Assembly: GCA_022113835.1 (NCBI GenBank)
Contig: JAILWY010000009.1
Span: 14,050,001 to 14,114,000, forward strand
DNA: 64,000 bases
Source of the DNA: Atopsyche davidsoni
Lineage: Eukaryota > Arthropoda > Insecta > Trichoptera > Hydrobiosidae
Reading direction: 5' to 3'
Part shown: positions 1 to 12,109 of the stretch, in pieces
Layout of the letters: each line of letters starts with the position of its first letter
How positions within the stretch are numbered: the first letter of the stretch is position 1
Notes under the pieces: generated by a model
What the model was told of the DNA's origin: nothing
Seen by the model: the letters and a program-made list of their open reading frames with translations, nothing else
Database searches by the model: none
Position numbers and translations under genes: made by a program

Positions 1-191
1 TTTGATTACGATAATATAAAATAATTGTACTGAATAACGGTATTACAATACACCCGAAACATCAGAAAATCAACGCACACGCTCAGACTGACCCAACCCA
101 AGAATTAGATGTAAAAAATATTACTGACTATTAGATGAAATTTTTTCTATTAATATATTAATTTGCCGATTATTTTATTTCCTACAAATGC

Positions 192-267
192 TTATTCAGA
201 AGGGCCCATCACTTGAAAGCCACTGGTCTTTTCAATAAAGTCCACTGTTGGGATTCTAGGAGCTAAG
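192..267 (-). other. possible terminal coding exon (weak)
   Basis: On the minus strand a short open segment follows a CAG acceptor-like site and ends in TAA at 192-194. Its roughly 25 residues have a balanced, protein-like composition (it includes PRIPTVDFIEKTSG). I do not recognise the product and see no upstream partner exon in the window, so it may be chance. It would be the last exon of a minus-strand gene. Confidence 0.15.
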
Positions 268-524
268 CTGAAGATATCGCGTTGGGTGGTCGGAGTTCGG
301 GTGAGTTCGGGTGAGTTCGGTCTTTTTCGCGATAACCGAGCAGGACAGACGACGACTTTTCTTTTCTCGCTCGCCGGGCAGTAGCACACTGAGCTGAAAA
401 CAACATATTGTTTTTTTTATTCATATGTGCACAAAAATATGTTGAGCATTTGATTTGAATAAATAAATCAAATGCAAGTGGTTGTATTATTTTGTACACT
501 AATCAAAAAAATGTGTTGCCTTTT

Positions 525-780
525 TTAACACTAGTTTGCCCAAGGTTTAGCAGTCAAATTGACTGTTTTTGGACAATATAGGTATAACACACACACACAT
601 CTATATATATATACCGGAAATGAGGGATGGGGGAGGTAACTACAATTATTAATAAACGCATTTATATGTTATACAAAAAGTCACAAAATTCTATGGAATT
701 GTGTCATTATATACATAATTGTTTTTCTAATTGAAATTAAAAAGCAGTCAAAATGACTTCCTTGGGCAATGTAGTGTTAA
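525..780. mobile_element. piggyBac-like MITE with TTAA target duplication
   Basis: TTAA occurs at 525-528 and again at 777-780. Just inside lie terminal inverted repeats: CACTAGTTTGCCCAAGG on the left and, read on the other strand, CACTACATTGCCCAAGG on the right (15 of 17 match). Next to both ends are small AGTCA/TGACT inverted motifs. The element body (529-776, 248 bp) has no coding capacity and includes a CA/TA microsatellite. TTAA duplication is the hallmark of the piggyBac superfamily; assignment rests on that and on the paired TIRs. Confidence 0.75.
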
Positions 781-2904
781 ATACACATTTGTGGTTTTTA
801 TAATTTGAGAGCTGTTGATTTCAGTTTGGGGTGTTTCATTTTTAATGCAAAATATATTCAAGATACAACACAGAATTATCATAATATAAATAAATAGTGC
901 TATTTGGCAGCAGCGATTAAGGGGGACCCACTTCCCTATTCCCCCTAAGAAAATCATAATTACTGGCTCAGCACAAATATATGCTCAGGGGGGTGTCACC
1001 GGTCTCATCTGAGGGTGAAGAAGATAGATATAAAAAACAAGACATTGAAATTTTTATTCTTTTATTTTGGAAAGAGTGAAGAGAAAAGGCATTGCTAGTT
1101 TAGACTACTGTATTTATGTACTTTAATATTTTTCTATAATAAAGCCTTACAATCAATCATTGTATGATTTCGCTAGGGTTCTATAGAATTGTGCTTTAAA
1201 TAATAACAGATTTATTTTACTTTTATTTTTGTCTGAAACTTTATAATCTTTGATTGATATATGTTGACTGTAGAATGGTGTAGCTCTGCTCTCGGGTTTA
1301 TTATTCCTAGCGGGCCTCTCCGGGATGGCCAATAATTTGTTGTAATGACGCACGGGAGTTTTACAGTATGTACATGCGATATGTTACCTGTCCCGTGCCC
1401 GCTTTATTACTCGCATTGTTCTCACGAGAAACATGCGTTACGATCACCCTTAGCGTTGCACCTGTGATAAGCACGGACGGAATTAATCACACAAGAGAAT
1501 GCGGTTGCGTCGAAATGCATACTCAAAGTGTATATAATCTATGATTTCTTTAATGTTTAATGTACATATTCTTTTAAATTTTTTCCAAATAATAGAAAAT
1601 ATATATTGTTTGTTGAAAAAACTGATCGGAGCGAGATATATTAACTGCTAGTAAATATTAATCGATAAAATTATAAATTGGTTCAAACAACTGTAATAAA
1701 ACAAGTAACAGTAAATCTGAGGAAATATAATAGTCGAAGCTCCCATGAAAGCCGCATACTAAATCAATTAAACCTTACAATCTGGGCTTCAGATTGTTCT
1801 AGATGTGCACCGGAAACTGGACCTGGGATAATACTGAAACCTGCTGTGAGACCGGAAACGACTTACTTCACAGGATTAAAGGTGCGCACTTAACAATAAC
1901 TCAGTATTAATGCCTTCAACAAAGCTTTTTACTTTTTGAATTGGTGGGATTTTTTTCAAGTAAATGCGCAATTCTTACTTGAACTTGAACATGTATGCTT
2001 ACGATTCAGTTTGAAACTTAAATAAAAATTGTGTTGTAAATTTATGATTGGGAACACGCTGCTTACAAAAATGTTATTGAGAGGTGAAGTCGGTTTATCG
2101 AAAAATCGTATCGTAGCTATGGCGATTTGGGTTTTTATTTTTTTTCTTTTAAAACATATCGATAAAAAAACGAATAACATAAAAAAAACGTATGCACTAA
2201 CCCAAAGCAAGGGACTTTCCTTGTAATTTTGAATATTACTTTAAAATGACACGCGATTAATAATATCAATACTTGTATGTCCGCCATTCCTCACGCCAGT
2301 TTTGGCCTAACGACAATCTGGAGATCCATCCCTCAGATAATTTCTCCATCATCACATTTGAAAGACAAATCAGTGGAGCCAGCCGACCCGACCGCAGGGC
2401 TGCTGCAGCCTGCAGGTATCAATCATTCTCAATCTTATGTTTTTCTGCCTCCATCCTCACGACAATTATCCAAAACACATCGAAAACTCTCGGGAATTCT
2501 TCTCAGACACGGCGACCGAGTTACAAATGGTAAATGTTACCCAGCGGATGTAAAAATCATATGTGCCATCTTTTTTTAGAATGCATTAATTTTGATGATT
2601 AGAAATATTTGACGTACTTTTACTCAAATGTTTATTGATATGTCTATTTTTTGTTATGCAGATATTTGATTCTGTCACATATCATGCAGTTCAATACAAT
2701 ATCGACTAAGATCTGAAGGATTTTTTAGAGTTTATTGATTTATAGGGTGATCTTGTACAACAAACTTCAAAGCTCGCATGCTTGAGTACCCCTAGCAGGT
2801 TTCGCCACGTCACGGTATATTTTTGGTTAAATCTAAGTGGGTTGGTCTTTTGTTTATTTTGTACCTAATTTGCTGTCAGCCTGGCGGCAGTGGTCTTCGG
2901 TGGC

Positions 2905-2990
2905 GCCGGGGACTCGCCGGGGACTCGCCGGGGACTCGCCGGGGACTCGCCGGGGACTCGCCGGGGACTCTCCGGGGACTCCCCGGGGCC
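2905..2990. repeat. GC-rich minisatellite, 11-bp unit GGGGACTCGCC
   Basis: About six near-perfect copies of the 11-bp unit GGGGACTCGCC, followed by two or three variant units. Because 11 is not a multiple of 3, the array is open in several frames on both strands, which explains the overlapping Arg/Gly/Pro-rich frames here. Confidence 0.9.
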
Positions 2991-4021
2991 CGGCAGTGCT
3001 CTCGGTTGATCGGCGAGTGAGCAACTCGACTGCCTGCACTCGGTCCAGGCGTTGCGCCACACATTCATATGCAAACGGTGAATATAAATATTTGGTTTTA
3101 ATGCTACGGTACTCTCGCGTGGCGGCTTCCTTGATGTTTGAGTGCGTATTAATATGTGGAGATACACAGGAAAGGTGGCACCAATAGCTGTAATATGTGT
3201 TATTAATAATAAATTTGTTTGTGTGGGAATTTAATTTTAAAGCATGCGGTTATGCTTTATTAATTAACGATAGTTCGATTATATTATCGAATGAAAAGGA
3301 TTGCCACCTTCGTAGAACTAGATAGGGTTAAAATAATTTTAGTAAAACAACTAAAATCAAAAATAATTAGGCCTTATGATTTTGATCACGCTTTTGATAT
3401 TCTATCATCGTTCAATTCAGTTACTTTTCTGTAGAAATATTGATACATGCTTGTTTTCACCCTTTGCTTGAGATCCATGTTGAAACATTTATTTTGATTT
3501 TTTTTTATTGACCGTTGTGATTTCGTAGAAACACTGAATCTTTGACTTCCTTTGTCGACGTGGGTGCGTGGCCATCACAGTACACAAGTTTTAACTATTA
3601 TTATTTTTTTAATACACTTCAAAACACATTTTATTCAAAGACAGAAAAATATATTTAATACATACCCTAAATACGAAAAATATTATAGAAAATGCGGGTT
3701 TACACATTACCCAATTGATTTGATTGAATAATGTAAGAACTAATATGTATTGTTTCTAATATAAGTATGTAAATTTAGCTCTTCGGAAGCAAACGATACA
3801 TTCCATGATACTTTCTCTGCTAAAGTCGGAGAGTCATTTTTTCGGTTTTCATATTTCTATTTAGTCTACAATCTGATGGGGCTGAACATATCCCGAAGCA
3901 TGGGTTTGCTTCGCCCAGAGCTCCGTCCAAAAATACCGCGTCTGCAGTCGAGGCGTAGTCTCCCATTTTTACAAAAGACATAATCCGACACCGCCGTCAC
4001 GGGTCAGGCTAATTGCGTAAC

Positions 4022-4175
4022 CCTGTCGCGCGTGAGCAGACAAGCAGCCTGATGGACATCAGCTGCGGTGTTGCCGGCGGGGGAGGGGCGCGGACCCCCC
4101 AGGGCGAGGGCCCATTCGTTCCGCCTCGATAGGGCCCCCGGGAATCCAGCCGGCAAACCACGCCAGGCGCCTGCT
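4022..4175. other. GC-rich segment, possible dispersed-repeat fragment
   Basis: An abruptly GC-rich stretch with a G run and a C run, embedded in AT-rich DNA. The overlapping minus-strand frame (94 codons) looks like simple composition rather than a protein. A short interspersed element fragment is possible, but I see no poly-A tail or target duplication. Confidence 0.25.
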
Positions 4176-4725
4176 TCCTAACTCTCAGCATATCGATATT
4201 GAAATATGTGACTTTTTTACTGATCAAATGACAACCAAAAATTTGATTGGTTATAGAGGTATCAATTCTTGTATTGTCTTTCAAGACATCCATGTTTATA
4301 GAAAATTACATTTTTTAACAAGTTTCAATACAAAAAACTTATATATATTTTTAAAAAGCAATGCTTTATCGGATATTGAAAAGGCGTAATTATATTTAAA
4401 AAAAGTCTTAACAATTAAAGGAGACGTGGTCCTCAATATGTAATTGTTCCGTCAAGTATTACTATTGTCGTGTTTGAAGTTTTCTCCGAGCACCGTACTT
4501 TCTCTAAAAAACTATCGCTTCCCAAGAGAGCGCAGAAAATCGGGCACAGCCGGGTACCAATATAAGGAGCGGCTTCAGGGCACGGCATCTCGCCAAGCGA
4601 CGAGACTAATGGCATTCCTTTCGCGGGCATTGTTGCCTCTCGCGCGCAATTCTGGCGATTGTCGAAGATCCCGTGGGCCGGCAATTAGGCGATCGTGTGA
4701 GATCCCGGCCGGCCGGGTGGTCCGC

Positions 4726-4760
4726 CGCCTCGCCCGCCTCGCCCGCCTCGCCCGCCTCGG
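4726..4760. repeat. short GC tandem repeat, 9-bp unit CGCCTCGCC
   Basis: Four tandem copies of a 9-bp unit. In frame it would encode Arg-Leu-Ala repeats on one strand and Gly-Glu-Ala on the other, so the open frames here reflect the repeat and not a gene. Confidence 0.8.
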
Positions 4761-4825
4761 GGCTCCTCAACACACGCCGCGACACCACTGACAACCGCCA
4801 AAATAGCGCCCTCTTTTGCCTTATA

Positions 4826-4903
4826 TCCTTAGGCTAAACCTTTTTAAAAAACGCTCAAAATAAAGAGTCGCCAATGGCTAATAGCGATTCGGTTGCAATT
4901 TGT
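4826..4903. repeat. copy of the CCAAT-containing dispersed repeat
   Basis: Contains a TTAGG(C)TAAACC block, then AACGCTCAAAATAAA, then GCCAATGGCTAAT and a CGGTTGCAA block, in the same order as the cluster at 55330-55725 (minor differences). This shows a dispersed repeat family present at two places 50 kb apart. Confidence 0.6.
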
Positions 4904-7739
4904 GTCCCCGCGTGAGTAGCTGGCCAATAACTTCACCAATGTTTGATAGTGTTTATAGATTTAGTGAATAATTTCAAAAACTAAAACAGATGGAAATAAA
5001 TCACCACCAATTGACTCGAAAGTATTTTTTTATTTATTTTCCAGCTCTGAATTTTTAAATGTTTTAAACGATCTATGACATTATACAAGTGAGTGCTCTA
5101 TCAGATTAGCTGAACACAAAATATTTATCTAAGTAGGTGATCTTGTCACGGGGATCAATTTCCCAGCTACCGGTACTATAATATTATGTATATGTGTATT
5201 TCTTCTTTCCACGCGTTTGTATTTTTTAGAATTTATAGTTGTAGATTTGAGTGTTCGGATAAAGCTTGCCCGAAAACCGAGCCGCTTGTGCTTTTGATCG
5301 ACTTTTGCTTTATCTTCTCGGCTGTGCTCGTGTATACTGGGCATTGAAACCGAACACTAAACTACAAGTGAATGATTCGACATGCTAAATATGGTCATCC
5401 TCGATAAGACGAATAAATCACCGCGCAGAAAATTTAAGGCTTATCGTACTATTCATTGTAATTTAGTGTGTTAGGAAGCTCGTGAAACGATGGCAAGTAC
5501 GGTACGGACTGCCAAGCATTTAAAGCCCGGGTTTTGTTTACACGTGCACAAGGATTTTCTTCCCAGCTAACCGATATGTATTTATAGTAACATATAATAT
5601 ATGTAATCATATTTTGTGATAATATGATAATAAGTCTGTTTGATAATCAATATTATTTACTTGTATATTTTTTCGTAGCCTAAAATGAGCTTAATCTATA
5701 AAAATTGGGAATCATCTGTGGAGAAATTTAAAAGAGATTGTTTTATAAAAAAAAATAAAAGTGATTGCAATTAATAAATTTGGTACGAATGAAAACAAAC
5801 TCGCAAAAATTAGGACACACCACTGCAAGTATCTTGAAATCAATCATATTTTATTAATTTTCCACTTTGAGTATTTTTAATAACGAACTAGTTAAAAATG
5901 ATTTATGGCAGTTCATTGGTACGCAACCGAATCTCTACTGTGTGAGAATTTATTATTTTACCCTGAAAGACCTACAAATTTTCCGCAATACAATATTACA
6001 GCGTCTATTTGGACTGACGCGTGGCGACTAAGTCGAAGTTAAAATAACAAAAAAATCACCGACGAACTGCGCTGAAAGCTTTAAACATAGGCGAATTCGA
6101 TATTTTAATGAGAGGGTCATTGTATAAATTCGCCCGACATGATTCATTGCGACCTCAGAACGAGGGCTGTTTACAGCGACCGACCAGCCGAAGTAAGCGA
6201 GAAATACGATACCCCTGTTGTTCGATTGCAGGCTGTGCTTATTTTTTATTTTCTTAAACTTGTGTTTTGTCTGGACGTCGGATTTTATTATTTACTTTGA
6301 CTTTATAATATATGTGCATGCTCATAACTAACTTCGACCTTATTTAGAGCGATAATACTGAAACCTTTGAAGTCGGCAAAAAAAAATTGTAGCATTCTAA
6401 GCATACGTTTTCAACCCTCATGTTCAATCATATTTCTATGTAATTATTACTAGTCAAACTGCGTATATCTTCTAAAATGTAAGCACCATTTAATTTATTT
6501 TAACATCAAATTGCTTGACTTGTTGACTGATGGTTAGAACCATCGACTCTTGCCAGTAAGTTTTATATCATAAGAACTTCACCTTCTCGGAATTAAGAAA
6601 AGATCTACTGACAGGAATCTTTTAAAGGTATTCTTGGATTGACGTTTCCGTTTTGTCATTACGCTTGTTATTTTCACAATGCGATACAACGGATGCGGTT
6701 GGACTGACTTGCCGCTAAGTGGTTTATGGTTTTTCTTAAAAATCCAAAGTGGGTGATTCTCCTGAAATCCTCCTTGATTGTACAGTATGAAAGAGGTTTA
6801 CCCGCAGAAAAAACGAAAATCATTTATTTTAATAACGAACGCTTTTCTAGTGAAAGGCAATTAATTATTTTTTTTGATATGCACTATTTTCCTTATATAT
6901 AAAATTTATTTAAGCACTATATCAAATTATACTTTTAACCTTGGTGATAATATTTTGCGGTGTTTTAGAGGTTGAATACAATGAATTGTACAAAAAATAA
7001 CGAGTAGGGGACTTCACAATGGCAAGTTCTAATATTTCACATTTTCTAATCTATACTATTATATATTGATATTTATTTTAGTAAGTAAACAAAATTTTTG
7101 GTGATATTATACTATATACTCTTCTTATAAATGGTATTCTGTTTATAAGATTGAGTCGCCAGATCGGTAAAGAAAGCAATCGTTGGCCTTTGCTGACTGT
7201 ATACCGATAGACATCTCGTAGCTATCACATTTTTTCTCGGGTAAATTTATTGAGATTGAATTAATAAATAATTGAAAAGCTCTATTAGTCAATCCGTATC
7301 AACATTAAATAACGGTAATAGACACAATTAGACGTGAATGGCTTCCATTCGATAAATGTCTTCCGTACGTTATCATATTGATTACCTAAATTAAACAAAT
7401 ATTTCTAATGGTTTTTACATGTTTCATTTAACTCACACTTCACCGGAAGACGCTTAAAATATATACTCGTTTAAGATAAACAAGTTGGAAAATATACAAA
7501 TGAGAGTGTAATTCCAGATGCAACAAATCTCACATGTATCATTAGCAGTATCTAAGTGCAGTTCACACTAGCCACAAACCGCGGCAAATCCAATTTTTTA
7601 ATTGAATTTTACAAATTTACAAAATAAATTCTCAGAATGTTTCATTGGGCATATTATAAATATACTTTGCATTTCGGATGTGCGCAAAATGCCACGGAAC
7701 GTTTGTTTACAATGTTTGTCTTCTTCAATACTTTTCAAG

Positions 7740-7760
7740 GGGTGGGGGGGGGGGGGGGTG
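7740..7760. repeat. poly-G tract
   Basis: A run of G of about 20 bases broken once by T. The 207-codon plus-strand frame that crosses it has no recognisable domain, and I do not call it a gene. Confidence 0.7.
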
Positions 7761-8187
7761 CTACCGCAATGTAGGAATGAGGTCGGCGGTAGGTTGACAA
7801 ACAAAATAATTCACAGGTTTCGAACGCAAAACAAATTTTCAACATCGTCAAAAGCGCCACCGAGATACGAAGTGGGGGCTATTTTTTCAGTGGGAAATAT
7901 TGACTCAACAAGACAGGTAGCGGGCTCGGAGTGGGCAAACAACGGCGGGACTCCCCGCGCCCCGGACTCGGGGAGGTCAATATGCACAGCCTTGGGCGTT
8001 TATTTAAAGAAAATTCACTTCTCGAGTGCCAACGTATACAGTGTAGCGTTTTTTGGATCTGAATCTCGAAATCATCAGGGAAATGAAGCCCTCGTGGTTT
8101 GTCCCTTTTTTATTAGGGTATTTTATTTAAAAGTAATAAAAACATTAAAAATACAACTTTTTGAAATACTAATTACCAGTTTAGTTA

Positions 8188-8232
8188 TGCATCTGATGAT
8201 GACAAAGTCTGTTGGTCGAAACTAGTCATGCA
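8188..8232 (+). ncRNA. hammerhead-type ribozyme motif (candidate)
   Basis: The conserved hammerhead core is present in the correct order: CTGATGA at 8193-8199, GAAA at 8218-8221, and the cleavage triplet GTC at 8225-8227. Stem I is TGCAT (8188-8192) with ATGCA (8228-8232), five perfect pairs. Stem II is weak: GAC 8201-8203 with GTC 8215-8217, with one bulged T. Stem III is only A8221-T8226 and C8222-G8225 closing a two-base loop. Tiny stem III is known from hammerheads of Penelope-like retroelements, where dimers are the active form. Activity is unproven; decayed relatives occur elsewhere in the window. Confidence 0.5.
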
Positions 8233-8494
8233 AAAAATATAATAAACTCAAAGTGAAGATCATTATATAAAATGGATCTTCACCAATCAAATGCCTTGTC
8301 CCTCAACAAGACTAAAATAATGACACTTAAATGCACGAATGTACCCTCGACGAGACACCAGATTTGTGTGGACGAAGTTGTATTAACATATTAGTCTGTA
8401 TTTTATAATGATTTGGCATTTTTTAACATCAATCAAAAAACAAGATGTTTTCGCAGAAAATAAAAAAAAATTATAAAATAATTCTGTCATTCAA

Positions 8495-8735
8495 ATGGGG
8501 TCCAGGGCCCATTACTGTGGCCCTTCGGCAGAATCTTGAGCAGCTATACAAACGCAATAAAATCACAAAAGGCTTTATAATCTGTAGACAATCCAAAGCA
8601 CTCCGAGAGCTTCGGTTTTGTATAAAACGACTTGACATCTTTATGATGATTTCGGGCACCGCGCGGCCCTCGGCTGCCTCGGCGGGGCTGCAAGCTCGGG
8701 GCTCCGGATTTCTCGCATTCGTGCGCTTCTAGAAC
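8495..8735. other. GC-rich island, possible conserved non-coding element
   Basis: More GC-rich than the flanking DNA, with a GGGTCCAGGGCCC block and a CpG-rich right part. The overlapping frames on both strands show no domain. A regulatory island is the likeliest reading, by composition only. Confidence 0.25.
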
Positions 8736-9464
8736 TCTGCTATTAGGTAATAAAAGATTTTATTGTTTACATAAATCAACGCAGTTTTTGTACAGAAACA
8801 TTAATTGTTTGTTTACTGAGAAGACTACAAGCACGGTGGTCCTGAGAATGTCTAGTCACACGCTCAGGGGACATCAATATATACATTTATATTTATATAC
8901 ACATATTCTTTCTTAGTTTGTTTTTATTATTTTTTAGTATGTTAGATTTATGTTGTGGTTTTCGGAAATTAGTTCAGATGTGATGTTACCGTCCTCATCA
9001 AAACTCAAAATTAAACCATAAGAATAGATGTTTGGCGTTTAATGATTCAATCCACAAAATAATAAAACGCGGATAATTATTTCTAATCCTGCCTGAAAGA
9101 TTAAGTGAGCTAATAAAATTCGTGTTAAACTAGCCACATTAACCCACATGGCGTGGTTATTAAATAGACTCGTTGGAAAGTATGTCGTTAAGTATTGTGA
9201 CGGTTGAGAGCCCCTGCTCGGGCCCTGGCAGCAGGCACAATGGGATTTGAACCAGAAACCCTTTAAATGTCGCCGAGTGCGATAAATCACCCGTCCTGCA
9301 GTGCAAACAAAAGCTCTCCTCACCGGGCCATATATTATTAGTGCCAGAATTATCTCGGTCGCCTCCGCCCGGCCGGCGCGGACAATCACTTCCGCCGATT
9401 TTTTGCAGCTTGTTTAGCAGTCGAAACCATTGCTTGGAGAATCAATGGACGATGTGACTGCGAT

Positions 9465-9478
9465 TGTCACCTGTGACA
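9465..9478. promoter_or_regulatory. palindromic TGTCAC-CT-GTGACA motif with E-box core
   Basis: A perfect inverted repeat, TGTCAC, CT, GTGACA. It contains a CACCTG E-box (Snail/E-protein type) and TGACA/TGACAG half-sites of the Meis/Homothorax kind. It lies at the edge of a GC-rich island. Binding is inference. Confidence 0.3.
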
Positions 9479-9783
9479 GTAAAACTGAAACGGTTTGTGA
9501 GCACAAGAGGAATTATGACATAAAGAAGTGACAAAGAATCGTAAAATAAAAAAAAATTACTCCAGTAGTATTATTCAAAATAAATAATATTTAATGTGAT
9601 ATACCTCTACCGTATTTCTATTTAAAAATAAAAAAAAAACTATGTTACATTATTTATAATTTTAGACTATTTACTTATATTTTTTTATTCATAAAAGTAC
9701 TATTATTTTTTAATAGACTTTGAATTAATATTATCGAATTAAACACCCATGACGCAAAGTTTGTAACCTGGCGACGTGCAACT

Positions 9784-10267
9784 AATAGGCATGACGAAAG
9801 ATTTTCAAATCCTCTTCCATAATGGGGGTACCCATTTACTATTTACGAAAAAAACTTTATTTCGGTAAAAAACTAGAGTTTAACGATGTTTAAAGCCATT
9901 TTTATAATATTTTTTCAAAAGTGCGCGAAAACGCGACATCGCGAGGCGTGACGTCATCGCAGCATTTTTTAGACGCTCTGACGTCATTAACTATAATTGT
10001 TAACGGGCGTGCCATTGTGTTTGCATTGAAGACCATAGACCAATTTGAATACCATAGAGTTGTTGACGTCAGTATGACGTCATGCGCTGTGATTGGTGTT
10101 TCAGTCAAAATGGCCGATTGCAGTATTTTAATCTTTTAATTTATTGAAAATCGTATTAATCTTAGATTTTTAAATAAAACTAAATCACTTTTTTAAATCC
10201 TTTTAATATGTATTTTCCCTTAAAATAATTATTTCTTTGATTCTTTGATACTGTCGTCATCCCTATT
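9784..10267. mobile_element. 484-bp MITE, copy 1, carrying four CRE octamers
   Basis: Ends are AATAGGCATGACGA on the left and, on the other strand, AATAGGGATGACGA (13 of 14 match). A TA dinucleotide next to GG at both ends would fit a TA target duplication, as in Tc1/mariner-like elements, but superfamily is uncertain. There is no transposase frame. Perfect TGACGTCA octamers lie at 9949-9956, 9979-9986, 10064-10071 and 10075-10082. Copy 2 at 24549-25031 is almost identical (a small change near 9993-9999 is the only difference I see), so transposition was recent. Confidence 0.85.
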
Positions 10268-11284
10268 ATTAACAGATAAATATTATCAGATACAGTGGCC
10301 GCGTCTCAAACGCAGATTTATGAGCCGTGATTCTAAATAAGAAAAAAATAGAGTAAGAAATAATTTGACTCATATTAGTAACCACTGCAGACTCGGGCTA
10401 GACCGAACCTGTTCCAGTCGGGGGGAGTTTTTTTTAAATTGTTTTTCCAGACTAATTCCCCCGGGAAAGGGCCTAATTTTAGGGATGCTACGCTTCTACC
10501 GTGTCCATTATGAAATACTTGTGGCTTTTATCTATTTTGTGGCTCTTAAATAAGCATTTTTAAAACGTTTATCGAAAATATTTTGTGCATTGTACAATAC
10601 AAAGATCGTAGCTGTGTATACCGCGTTTTTAATAGATCGAATCTTTAAATGCTAATGAGATATTTTAATTACTAATTAGTTTTAGTAGGCTAGGAATTGA
10701 ATGAATAGCGCACATTATTAGCCGAATATATTTCACATTTATATTTAATTTAAAAATTCGTAATCCGTCAGTCAATTAGTTTTTATTTCTATTTCATCCC
10801 GTTTAGATTGCTTTGTGAAATCTATGACATTTTTACTGCCGAATTTTTGAAATGCGCGAGCCTAATTTTGGCATAAAAACGCAGTAAAAAGGATTTATTT
10901 TACATCGTTTCAAAATGTAATAAACAACCTTTTAAATAGGTTTGAGAGAGAACATCAAATGTCCAAAAACATAAAAAATAATGTTATTATAGTAGAATTT
11001 CGGTTCGACGAAATCGTTTCCAGAAAAATTATGGGCGCGATTAGTTAAATTGGAAATCGTTACCGCAAGCTTTAGTATTAAAAAAAAAAGTTTATGACAA
11101 CTTGTGAATGCTTTAATCATAGGATTCAAGCATAATACTGAGCAATAATGTCAATAATGGTACCGAGAATTTCCTGCATTTTTAACCGAGTATTCAGAGA
11201 TAACTTTAGAAATGTCATTTATGATAAATAGAATACATTTTATAAGTGCAAATGTAATTTTTTAGGACAACTAACATAAATATT

Positions 11285-11450
11285 CCCCCGTCACTCGAGG
11301 CTCTCGAGGTGACGCTATCGCATCAGCTCTAGATAAACTGGCCGTAATGGTATCGTTAGTGGAGGAGGCCCTTGCATTGTGGTCTGTGGGAAGATTGCGA
11401 GCAGGGCTGTCGAACGGAGGACCGCGGCTGGAGGAACATTCCTGTCCCCC
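11285..11450. other. GC-rich island with near-palindromic XhoI-like core
   Basis: Begins with GTCACTCGAG, GCT, CTCGAGGTGAC, an inverted repeat with one inserted base, and continues GC-rich to about 11450. No coding signal. It may be a regulatory element. Confidence 0.25.
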
Positions 11451-12109
11451 AATTACTTGATTAGATTATTTTTACAAAACGTTTAGTCAAAGTAATTGGA
11501 CGCTTTATAAATATAGAAAAAATAATATTTAAAAAAATTTGTTTATTTAAGCTTCATAATTTTCCAGAAAACAATCGTTTTTAATTATTTTAATGATAAT
11601 CTTTCAAATTTAAAACTTATATGACTGAGTCACTGTACGCTATTTAAAATATTTAATTTTATAATTGTGCCGGGCGTAAATAGTAATATCAATATAAAAA
11701 ATATCACCAAATTTTAAAGGCGGTCTTTTTTTCATTTCCTTAAAATTCAATAATCAATCAAATTAACGTATTGATTTAATCATTTATTTTTACTCATGAT
11801 ACAAAAGTTACGAAAGTAATAAAAGTGTATCATTTAAAGCTTTTTTTCTTGTACACCCACTTGTTCTTCTCTTGAAAGAAAATCTTTCGCGTTTTGTCAC
11901 GGGGGACATGTTCTCCATTTCGTGGTGAGTTTCGACGACCCTGACTTGCACACATGGAGTCCCTCGGACCACCCAGGCTCTGGAGACGTTAAGCCGGTCG
12001 CCTGTCTAACGCGGCCCGACTGCGCGGCGATGGATCGTCGAAGAAACTCAATTCGGCCAACTGTGAAGCAGCGCGGGCCGCAGCTCCCCGGCGGCTGTCG
12101 CACAGCTGC

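Noticed and set aside
2823..3187. Five overlapping frames of 62-116 codons
   Set aside because: Products of the 11-bp minisatellite; open on both strands at once.
7602..8225. 207-codon plus-strand frame
   Set aside because: Crosses a poly-G tract, has no domain, low complexity at its end, and overlaps the hammerhead motif.
9242..9253. GGTTCAAATCCC (minus strand), a B-box-like tRNA T arm
   Set aside because: Flanking bases do not form a T stem, and no cloverleaf can be drawn.
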